Shown here: piece by piece, positions 1 to 6,102 of the stretch | Layout of the letters: every line of letters begins with the position of its first letter | Numbering within the stretch: the first letter of the stretch is position 1 | NCBI GenBank assembly: GCA_031272655.1 | Contig: JAISTJ010000192.1 | Coordinates: 1-11,682, forward strand | Reading direction: 5' to 3' | DNA: 11,682 bases | Source of the DNA: Tannerella sp. | GTDB lineage: Bacteria; Bacteroidota; Bacteroidia; Bacteroidales; Tannerellaceae | Translations under genes and position numbers: made by a program | The notes under the pieces: generated by a model | The model's input: the letters and a program-made list of their open reading frames with translations, nothing else | Told to the model about the DNA's origin: nothing | Databases searched by the model: none

Positions 1-35
1 TTTACAGTAAGGGTTTAAAAAGTTATTACCAAACA

Positions 36-58
36 TTCTCGTTGTTGTTCTCGTTGTT
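36..58. repeat. 11-bp direct repeat, period 12
   Basis: The sequence TTCTCGTTGTT occurs twice, at 36-46 and 48-58, one base apart. It lies just downstream of the predicted left-going promoter (-7 box at 74-81), so on the minus strand it would sit in the 5' leader or early operator region of the divergent gene. It could be a regulator site or chance; nothing in the window decides this. A minus-strand ATG at 36 opens a frame of 12 codons to the window edge, too short to call a gene. Confidence 0.4.
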
Positions 59-73
59 ACATATAAACGCCCG

Positions 74-103
74 CAAAGATATATATAATTTTCTAAAAAA
101 CAA
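74..103 (-). promoter_or_regulatory. Predicted left-going Bacteroidota promoter
   Basis: Read on the minus strand, 81-74 is TATCTTTG, a full match to the Bacteroidota -7 consensus TAnnTTTG. A GTTG sequence at 104-101 lies 19-20 bases upstream and could serve as the -33 element (consensus TTTG). The box would drive a gene to the left of the window, divergent from the HTCS gene. The region is AT-rich, so a chance match is possible. Confidence 0.45.
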
Positions 104-143
104 CTTTTTTCAAAAAAAAATTCACACTTTGTTCCGCAATTTT

Positions 144-172
144 TTTGTGTATCGAAAAAATTATTATTTTTG
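144..172 (+). promoter_or_regulatory. Predicted promoter of the HTCS gene
   Basis: TTTG at 144-147 and TATTTTTG at 165-172 match the Bacteroidota -33 and -7 elements with 17 bases between them, a little short of the usual spacing. Transcription would begin near 178, leaving a leader of only about 10-15 nt before the ATG at 192. This supports 192 as the true start, because an upstream start would lie before or inside the promoter. Confidence 0.5.
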
Positions 173-191
173 CGGCAAAAAAACATTACAA

Positions 192-3100
192 ATGAAGAGT
201 TTGTTGGTCATTTTTGCGGCTGTGATGTGTATGGCGGTTGGGGCGGATGAACAAAATGCTTTAATATTCAAACAAATATCAGCCGCCGAAGGATTGCATA
301 ATAATGAGGTGCAGAAGGTTTTCTGCGACCGCGGCGGCTTTATGTGGTTTGCCACTCGCTATGGGCTGTGTCGTTACAGCGGCTATCAGATGAGCATATT
401 CAAATCAGACCATAACACGCCTAACTTACTGACAAGCAACAATATACAGTGCCTAATTGACGACGTATCGGACAACCTTTGGATTGGTACTTACGAGGGT
501 CTGAACGTTTATAACCGCAAGACGGGCGAGATACGCCGTTGCGACTATCCGAACCTTGGCAGGAAAGTGATTTCGTGCATGTTGGTTACCCGAAACAACA
601 CGCTTTGGATTGGCTCCGATGAGGGACTGTTTGTTTACAACCGCGAAAAGGACGAGATGGAACTCTTTGCAGGCGAACGCACTGGCGATCAGATAGGTAT
701 CACGACAGTCAAATCGCTCTATGAAGATTCGGAAGGCGAGATTTGGATCGGCACCTGGTCGTCGGGGCTTTACCGCTACAACCCCGTTCGGAACATTGTC
801 TATGCTTATCCGCGCCTCAATGAGCGCAACTCGGCGCATGTGATTTACGAAGATTCGCGCGGCAACTTTTGGATCGGCACGTGGGACTGCGGCTTGATGC
901 TGCTCGAAAATCCGAAAGACATGAAGCGCGTAACGTGGCAGACGTTCCGCCACAGCGACGCCGACCCCGAAAGCATCTCGGACAATATTATTTATGCCAT
1001 TTACGAAGACCTAAACACAGAAACGTTATGGGTTGGAACTCGCAGTGCGTTGAGTATCATGCCGTTTGGCGAAACGGGCAAGTTTGTCAATTACACAAAA
1101 AAGAGCGCTGTCCACAACATCCCATTCGATGAGGTGAACTCTATTGCTGGCGATTTTTCGGGTAAGATTTGGATTGGAACTATCGGCAGCGGCGTGTTTC
1201 TTACCGACACAAGAAAACCGAAGTTCGGCCTCCACAGTTTTAAGCCTGAAAATGAGAGCGTTCAAGGCACATCGGTACGCTCGTTGCTGCTTGACGACGA
1301 CAACTGCCTCTGGTTTGGCGTCGGTTCTTACGGTCTCGCACGACACAACAGAACGACAGACAGTTACGAGTTTTATACCGACATTCCTGAATTCTCGAAC
1401 ATTAAAACCTCACTGCCAACCATTTATGCAATAATCAGGCGCAAAACCGACGGCGCACTGTGGTTTGGCACCTACGACGGCGGAATTTATGTATATCGCA
1501 GAGGCGAAAAAGTACAGCATCTGAGCACGGATAATACCGATTATATTATAAATTCATGTGTAACAGCGTTTTACGAAGATTCCAAAGGCAACTTATGGGT
1601 GGGCACGCGCTTCGGTGTAGGGGTGCAGTATGCAGACGGTAAGGGCAAAGTGTTTGATAATCTGTATATTGACGGACTTGATCTTACGAGGTCTTATATC
1701 CACGACATCGAAGAATACGACGGATGTATCTGGTTATCAACTACTAACAGCGGAATAATTTGTATCGCAGGAGATACATTAAGGCATTATTTCGCTGAAA
1801 ATGAGAAAATTAATACCGACAAAATCCTTACGCTAAAACGGGATTCCAAAGGTCGGCTGTGGGCAGGTGCGGAAGGTTTCGGTTTGTTTCTCCACAATCC
1901 AAATACGGATAAATTCGACAGCAAAAACGCTGATTATAAGCTGCCTTGCGATATGGTTGGCTGCATTGAGGAAGACAACAGCGGCGCCCTGTGGCTGGGA
2001 ACAAACAGCGGACTGCTGCAACTACGGGTCAGCGACGACGCACTGACCGCGTCAATGCGCTCATATACGGCTGCCGATGGCTTGCAGGGAGACTTTTTCA
2101 TTCCCCGCTCGTCGTTTTCCTGCGATGGCGAACTGTTCTTCGGGGGCTACGACGGCTACAACAGTTTCTTCCCCGACAGCATCAATGCCGACGCCTCTTT
2201 TGCACCACTGTATATCACAGATATACAAATACTTAATCGCTCGCTAAACGCTTACGACGAAAAAACGCGGAAGAAAATTTCGGACTGCACGGCTACTTAC
2301 ACCGAGAAAATCACGCTTCCCGACCGTTTCAACAATTTCAGCATCGAATTTGCCTCGCTGACGTACAATAATCCCGAACTGAACAAGTATTCCTACATGC
2401 TCGAAGGCTTCGATCACGAGTGGGTGTTCACTAATCGCAATTTCGCGTACTATAACAACCTGAAAAGCGGCGATTATACGTTCCATCTGCGCGCCACGAA
2501 CGAAAACGGCGTCTGGAATACGCAGGAACGGACGCTGAAAATCCGTATCCTGCCGCCGCTGTGGGCTACATGGTGGGCGTTCACGGGCTACCTGTTGCTC
2601 GCTGTTCTTGTTACAATGCTGATAATCAGAACTGCACACAACCGTATGCTCTTGCAAAACAGCCTTCGCCTGCAAAAACTCGAAAAAGACAAAGCAGAAG
2701 AGATGAATCACGCTAAATTACAGTTTTTCACCAACATAACGCATGAATTGCTGACGCCGCTGACAATAATTTCCGCCACTGTTGACGAGATGAAGGCGCA
2801 GGAACCGAAATTTATGGCTCAGTTTCCTGTCATTACGACTAATATTCAGCGACTTATCCGCCTTTTGCAGCAGATTTTGGAGTTTCGCAAGGCGGAAACG
2901 GGCAACCTCAAACTGAAAGTGTCGTGCGGCGACATCGCTGCCTTTGTCCGCAATGCCGCAGAGACGTTTAAACCGCTGATAAAGAAGCGTAAGCTGCATT
3001 TCTCGGTAGTGTGCGACCCAGAATCCATAACGGGTTTCTTCGACGTTGATAAGTTGGACAAGATTCTTTACAACCTGTTTTCCAATGCCGCCAAATACAA

Positions 3101-4268
3101 CTCCGAAGGTGGATTTATTCAGGTAAATGTTTCATATTCGGACGATAAAAATTTCGTTGAAATAGCGGTGCGCGACAATGGCAAGGGTATAGCGCCCGAA
3201 AATCAGAAAAACCTGTTCAAACGGTTCTATGAAGGCGATTACCGCAAATACAACACTATCGGGACGGGTATCGGGCTGTCGCTGACGCAAGACCTTGTGA
3301 AGCTGCACGGTGGCACGATAGGCTGTGAAAGTGAGCCTGATAAGGGTTCGCTCTTTGTAATTCGACTGCCTATAGATGCCTCTCATTACAAAGCGGAAGA
3401 AATTGATAATGAGGTTGTTCACTATTTTGATGGCGAGACATCTCCGGATGTTGCCGTTTCTACTGTTTCGGATGCAAACGCTGAAGTCCCCTCCGACGAC
3501 GGCGCCAAGTCCACGCTTCTCGTCATCGAAGACAACGACGATTTATTGAACCTCATGGTCAAGCTACTTAGCCACGACTATCGGGTGCTGACCGCATCGG
3601 ACGGCAGGGAAGGCATTGAAATACTTGAAAAAGAGGATGTTGATCTTATTGTTTCGGATATTATGATGCCTGTGATGGATGGTGTCGAATTTTGCCGTTC
3701 GGTGAAAGATAATCTTGATTATTGCCATATCCCCGTGCTGCTTTTGACGGCGAAAAACACTGAGGAAGACCGCGCCGAGGCATACGAATCGGGCGCCGAC
3801 GGGTTTATCAGTAAGCCGTTTAACCTCGCCGTCCTTCATGCGCGGATAAAAAACCTCCTGAAAATGAAAGAACGCACCGCCCGCGACTTCAAAAACCGTT
3901 TTGTATTTGAACTTAAAGACCTTAATTACACCACTCTCGACGAAGATTTCCTGCAACGGTGCGTTGATTGCGTCAAGAGCCGCCTTGCCGACCCCGATTT
4001 CGACTCTCACAGCCTGGTGGAAGCCGTCGGTGCGAGCCGTTCGACACTCCATCGCAAGCTGAAATCGCTGACAGGGCTTAACGCTTCGGGCTTCATCAGC
4101 AATATCCGCCTGAAAGCGGCAGTAGAGATAATGAGCGCCAAACCGGGCATCCGCATATCCGAACTCGCTTACGCCGTCGGCTTCAACGACCCGAAATATT
4201 TCAGTTCCTGCTTCAAAAAAGAGTTCGGGATGCTGCCATCGGATTATGCAGACAGATATTTGAAATGA
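192..4268 (+). CDS. Hybrid two-component system sensor/regulator (HTCS), SusC/D-locus regulator
   Basis: A one-protein signalling system of 1358 aa that senses a glycan breakdown product in the periplasm and activates PUL genes. Order of parts: signal peptide (1-18, cleavage likely VGA|D); 14 propeller-blade motifs of the type LWIGT..GL (about 25-680), the number expected for two seven-bladed Reg_prop propellers; Y_Y_Y domain (about 715-785); membrane segment (about 794-812); HisKA with phosphorylated His851 in ITHELLTPL; HATPase with N965, D995 in RDNGKGI and G-box GTGIGL at 1024-1029; receiver with E1113/D1114, phosphoacceptor D1156, T1186 and K1208; C-terminal AraC-type helix-turn-helix (about 1255-1358). 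All key catalytic residues are present and the length is normal. I chose ATG 192 because it starts a clear signal peptide; the frame is open back to a TTG at 42, but that adds a Lys/Phe/Asn-rich stretch overlapping the promoter. The ligand cannot be read from the sequence. Confidence 0.96.
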   Translation: MKSLLVIFAAVMCMAVGADEQNALIFKQISAAEGLHNNEVQKVFCDRGGFMWFATRYGLCRYSGYQMSIFKSDHNTPNLLTSNNIQCLIDDVSDNLWIGTYEGLNVYNRKTGEIRRCDYPNLGRKVISCMLVTRNNTLWIGSDEGLFVYNREKDEMELFAGERTGDQIGITTVKSLYEDSEGEIWIGTWSSGLYRYNPVRNIVYAYPRLNERNSAHVIYEDSRGNFWIGTWDCGLMLLENPKDMKRVTWQTFRHSDADPESISDNIIYAIYEDLNTETLWVGTRSALSIMPFGETGKFVNYTKKSAVHNIPFDEVNSIAGDFSGKIWIGTIGSGVFLTDTRKPKFGLHSFKPENESVQGTSVRSLLLDDDNCLWFGVGSYGLARHNRTTDSYEFYTDIPEFSNIKTSLPTIYAIIRRKTDGALWFGTYDGGIYVYRRGEKVQHLSTDNTDYIINSCVTAFYEDSKGNLWVGTRFGVGVQYADGKGKVFDNLYIDGLDLTRSYIHDIEEYDGCIWLSTTNSGIICIAGDTLRHYFAENEKINTDKILTLKRDSKGRLWAGAEGFGLFLHNPNTDKFDSKNADYKLPCDMVGCIEEDNSGALWLGTNSGLLQLRVSDDALTASMRSYTAADGLQGDFFIPRSSFSCDGELFFGGYDGYNSFFPDSINADASFAPLYITDIQILNRSLNAYDEKTRKKISDCTATYTEKITLPDRFNNFSIEFASLTYNNPELNKYSYMLEGFDHEWVFTNRNFAYYNNLKSGDYTFHLRATNENGVWNTQERTLKIRILPPLWATWWAFTGYLLLAVLVTMLIIRTAHNRMLLQNSLRLQKLEKDKAEEMNHAKLQFFTNITHELLTPLTIISATVDEMKAQEPKFMAQFPVITTNIQRLIRLLQQILEFRKAETGNLKLKVSCGDIAAFVRNAAETFKPLIKKRKLHFSVVCDPESITGFFDVDKLDKILYNLFSNAAKYNSEGGFIQVNVSYSDDKNFVEIAVRDNGKGIAPENQKNLFKRFYEGDYRKYNTIGTGIGLSLTQDLVKLHGGTIGCESEPDKGSLFVIRLPIDASHYKAEEIDNEVVHYFDGETSPDVAVSTVSDANAEVPSDDGAKSTLLVIEDNDDLLNLMVKLLSHDYRVLTASDGREGIEILEKEDVDLIVSDIMMPVMDGVEFCRSVKDNLDYCHIPVLLLTAKNTEEDRAEAYESGADGFISKPFNLAVLHARIKNLLKMKERTARDFKNRFVFELKDLNYTTLDEDFLQRCVDCVKSRLADPDFDSHSLVEAVGASRSTLHRKLKSLTGLNASGFISNIRLKAAVEIMSAKPGIRISELAYAVGFNDPKYFSSCFKKEFGMLPSDYADRYLK

Positions 4269-4356
4269 TTGAAGATGAATTATTGTTCAAAAAGATAGAA
4301 GGCCATTATGTCGTCGTGCCGTGCCGTCGTGTTGAATTGTAAACAAACCTTTTTTG

Positions 4357-4390
4357 CTGTGAGATTGCTTCACTGAGCTTGCAATGACAG
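4357..4390. repeat. Imperfect hairpin in the convergent gap; dispersed-repeat-like
   Basis: CTGT (4357-4360) and ATTGC (4364-4368) pair with GCAAT (4381-4385) and ACAG (4387-4390), with a 3/1-base internal loop and a 12-base apical loop. The core, GAGATTGCTTC...GCAATGAC, resembles a short interspersed repeat family that I recall from many unrelated bacterial genomes. Here it lies between the 3' ends of two converging genes, where it could also act as a weak bidirectional terminator. The rest of the 164-bp gap (4269-4432) shows only a CGTCGTG duplication near 4310-4332 and no gene. Confidence 0.4.
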
Positions 4391-4432
4391 TGGCGCGTGA
4401 TCTATAAGCGGTTGGTTTTTATTTACTCTCAA

Positions 4433-4684
4433 TTATTCAGATAGCAAAACCCATTTGCCTCCTTTTTTCTGACCTTCATATTGTATAATGCCTTTCCTTC
4501 GCAAGTATTGAAGATGATGCCTCGCAGTATTAGACGAAATATTGAGTTCTTTGGCTATTGCTTCACGTGTGATATTTTGATTTTTTTTAATAATAGCAAC
4601 TATCTTATTATGAGTGATTTGCGTCTTGTTTTTGGCAGTTTTTTTGGCAGTTTTTTGGCAGTTTTTTGGCAGTTTTTTTGGCAG
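4433..4684 (-). pseudogene. C-terminal fragment: winged helix-turn-helix domain, out of frame
   Basis: In the third frame the DNA encodes NKTQITHNKIVAIIKKNQNI, then TREAIAKELNISSNTARHHL and a LRRKGIIQYEGQKKGGKWVL ending with stop at 4433. This is a winged helix like those closing many AlbA_2/HATPase_c_4 proteins. It has no credible start of its own (the nearest ATG in frame, at 4756, reads through linker DNA), so it would be made only as the tail of the larger protein. Its intact coding shows that the loss of frame in the repeat is recent or can be bypassed. Confidence 0.65.
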
Positions 4685-5627
4685 TTTTTTCGACTGTCTC
4701 TTTAACTGTCTCTTTATCAGGCTCTTCAATGGCATTTTTGGCAGTTTCTTCGACAATGTTTTTGGCAGTTTTTTTGGCAGTTTCGTCAGGCATAACTATA
4801 ACAATATCAGCATCTTCGCCATACTCGTAGTACTTGTCGGAAACGTTCTCGACGACGCGAAAAGCGGTAATCAAAGTCAGATTAAAAACTGCAAGCCCGT
4901 TGCCATTTTCAACTAATTCTTTCTGCACACGGTTGACGCCTCTGCTGAACCTGTTGACATAGCCGAGCGTTTTCATGGCTTCTGCGATGAAAGGATTACG
5001 ATAGTCATTGACATTAGGGAAGTTATCCGGTCGCACTTTGCCATACAGACCACCCGGATTTTGTATCTCAATCCTGTCATCGTATTCATAGAACTGGACG
5101 GCAGCATTGGATTCATAGTCGCGGTGCATGACGGCGTTCATAAGCAGCTCTCTTGTAGCCCAATACGGATATTTTGAGTAGGTTTCTTCACGCAAGGCGC
5201 TGACAGGGACGGGTCGTTTCATGGCGACGCCGGTTTCAATAAAATTATCAATCTTGACCAATGCGCGACACAGATTGCCGTTGAATTTGAACTCGTTAAG
5301 AATTTCACCGCCCTTGTCTTTTCCCTTGAAACGGACATATTGAATATACGACCCCGGCAAATAGCGTTCGGGATTGGCGCCAAACAGCACAATAGCGCCA
5401 TAAGTCGGACAGTTGTATTTCAAATCATAGAACCCCAGCGAGGCGAGTTGTTCCTCTAAATCTCGCTTGTCGTCTGCTAAAACATCTTCGGCAACAGCCC
5501 TGTGCAGGTAATCACGTTTGATTATCGGCAAGTCCAAATCGGCAATAGTGGCTCCGATACAGGGCATGGCGTCAAACGTGTGCATACCGGATAAACGCCT
5601 CTCTGTCAGAATCTTTTCTTCCGACAT
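4608..5627 (-). CDS. Central fragment: HATPase_c_4-type ATP-binding region, possibly still translated
   Basis: From ATG 5627 (MSEEKILTERRLSGMH) this frame gives 339 aa. It holds the conserved middle of the family: ASLGFYDLKYNCPTYG, the GHKL-like N-box ELLMNAVMHRDY, RIEIQNPGGLYG and the segment PNVNDYRNPFIAEAMKTLGY. It ends in a Lys/Glu/Thr/Ala-rich linker (TAKK, TVKE repeats) and then, after the repeat frameshift, in a non-native tail to the stop at 4608. ATG 5627 overlaps the N-terminal fragment's frame, so reinitiation could produce a protein lacking AlbA_2 and the winged helix. The frame is open upstream to 5687, but those residues are out-of-frame N-terminal coding DNA. It is best treated as part of the broken gene; independent function is speculative. 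Confidence 0.6.
   Translation of the reverse strand: MSEEKILTERRLSGMHTFDAMPCIGATIADLDLPIIKRDYLHRAVAEDVLADDKRDLEEQLASLGFYDLKYNCPTYGAIVLFGANPERYLPGSYIQYVRFKGKDKGGEILNEFKFNGNLCRALVKIDNFIETGVAMKRPVPVSALREETYSKYPYWATRELLMNAVMHRDYESNAAVQFYEYDDRIEIQNPGGLYGKVRPDNFPNVNDYRNPFIAEAMKTLGYVNRFSRGVNRVQKELVENGNGLAVFNLTLITAFRVVENVSDKYYEYGEDADIVIVMPDETAKKTAKNIVEETAKNAIEEPDKETVKETVEKTAKKTAKKLPKNCQKNCQKQDANHS
4629..4690. repeat. Imperfect 11/12-bp tandem repeat with A6/A7 tracts
   Basis: On the minus strand, CTGCC alternates with poly-A runs of 6, 7, 6, 6, 7 and 5 bases. A 12-bp unit (A7) encodes Thr-Ala-Lys-Lys and keeps frame; the two 11-bp units (A6, at 4651-4661 and 4662-4672) each lose one base. Together they move the frame so that the linker ends in LPKNCQKNCQ and stops. 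If both were A7, or if any tract lost one more A, the reading would run straight into the winged helix. A related shorter copy (TAKKTAKN) lies near 4758-4785. Confidence 0.85.
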
Positions 5628-5844
5628 GCAGCAAAAGATGGTCATCAACAGCCAAACCCGACAATTCGCCGTTGTCGTGAGCGCCAATAATCAAATAGCC
5701 GTTCCTGCGACTGCCTGCTATATCATTTGAAAATGCGCAGATAGCCTGACAGAACTTATCCATGTCGGTCGTTGAAATCGTCCTTTCAACACGGTAACTC
5801 TCTGTGTCAGCGAGTAATGATTTTATTTCTTCTGTTGTTATCAT
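5572..5844 (-). pseudogene. N-terminal fragment: first half of the AlbA_2 domain
   Basis: This 90-codon frame begins at ATG 5844. Its first ~70 residues contain ESYRVERTISTTDMDKFCQA, AICAFSNDIAG and YLIIGAHDNGELSGL, the opening half of an AlbA_2 domain. After DDHLL the frame leaves the family pattern (HVGRKDSDREAF...) and stops at 5572, because from there the DNA codes for the conserved protein in another frame. The frame is open upstream to 6021, but that extension contains no recognisable domain and overlaps the predicted promoter, so 5844 is preferred. I do not expect this fragment to fold as a working domain. Confidence 0.7.
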
Positions 5845-5861
5845 AACGCATTTTTTTACGG

Positions 5862-5869
5862 CAAAGGTA
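5862..5869 (-). promoter_or_regulatory. Predicted -7 box of the AlbA-family gene
   Basis: Read on the minus strand, 5869-5862 is TACCTTTG, a full match to TAnnTTTG. The ATG at 5844 follows 17 bases downstream, giving a very short leader like that of the HTCS gene. I see no clear -33 TTTG at the expected distance. The placement supports 5844 as the start rather than 6021. Confidence 0.45.
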
Positions 5870-5929
5870 ATATTTTTTTTGGAAATATCGAAAATTTTTG
5901 CACCGCGCTTCGTTGAACAAATATTAATT

Positions 5930-5997
5930 ACGTGCAACAAGGTCGTTTTTCCGTTCGTTTTATTCTCACAATGTTGCATACGTGAAATTTCGACCTT
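5930..5997. repeat. Interleaved inverted repeats upstream of susC, candidate operator
   Basis: ACGTGCAACA (5930-5939) is matched in inverted form by TGTTGCATACGT (5972-5983, two-base insertion). AAGGTCG (5939-5945) is matched by CGACCTT (5991-5997). The pairs are interleaved (a, b, a', b') rather than nested. The right half lies about 40-70 bp before the predicted susC -7 box, a common position for an activator site, so it is a candidate for HTCS binding. The surrounding 258-bp gap (5845-6102) is AT-rich and contains no convincing gene. Confidence 0.35.
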
Positions 5998-6036
5998 TTT
6001 GGGATATAATTCGTCCTGCATGAATAAGATTATTAC

Positions 6037-6044
6037 TTATTTTG
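6037..6044 (+). promoter_or_regulatory. Weak -7 box upstream of susC
   Basis: TTATTTTG differs at one position from the TAnnTTTG consensus and has no TTTG at the right distance upstream. A sub-optimal promoter would fit a gene that needs an activator such as the HTCS. It would leave a leader of roughly 50 nt before the ATG at 6103. Confidence 0.3.
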
Positions 6045-6102
6045 CGGTAAATTTTTTTAACGTGAATTTAAACGACAAGTATTAATTTAAAAGATTTTAT
6101 GC

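Larger units (their letters stand above)
4433..5844 (-). pseudogene. Decayed AlbA_2 / HATPase_c_4 / winged-helix protein gene
   Basis: Three minus-strand frames read on from one another as one gene. The start ATG at 5844 opens MITTEEIKSLLADTESYRVE, the usual N-terminus of proteins with a Schlafen-type AlbA_2 domain, then a GHKL-like ATP-binding domain and a C-terminal winged helix; intact relatives are roughly 450-550 aa and presumed regulators. Break 1, near 5625-5635: the N-terminal frame reaches AVDDHLL and the next frame resumes at SEEKILTERR. Family knowledge says about 60 residues (second half of AlbA_2) belong between, so a deletion of about 190 bp with frame change is inferred. Break 2, 4651-4667: a frame change in an A-tract repeat. 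The gene is convergent to the HTCS gene and divergent from susC, with no evident PUL role. Two independent breaks argue for a dead gene, although the central part could still be translated. Confidence 0.8.

Noticed and set aside
42..191. Upstream extension of the HTCS frame to a TTG at 42
   Set aside because: It adds 50 Lys/Phe/Asn-rich residues before a clear signal peptide and overlaps the predicted promoter, so ATG 192 is the better start.
453..953. Long minus-strand frame inside the HTCS gene, and similar antisense frames in susC and susD
   Set aside because: They lie opposite strongly conserved coding sequence, lack recognisable domains and have no promoter; they are shadows of codon structure.
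4639..4667. In-phase slippery heptamers A AAA AAC (twice) suggesting programmed -1 ribosomal frameshifting
   Set aside because: A single -1 shift enters a frame reading LPKTRRKSLIIR and then a stop, not the winged helix. Two successive -1 shifts would be needed, which is unlikely as a programmed event.
4481..4916. Plus-strand frames rich in Phe/Gly (FFGSFFGSFF-like) that look like membrane peptides
   Set aside because: They are the antisense reading of the poly-A repeat and linker of the minus-strand gene.
5845..6021. N-terminal extension of the AlbA-family frame to 6021
   Set aside because: It has no recognisable domain, covers the TACCTTTG box and the susC upstream repeats, and the family normally starts at MIT.EE.
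6099..6101. ATG just upstream of the susC start
   Set aside because: It lies in a different frame that stops after about 18 codons and does not encode the signal peptide.
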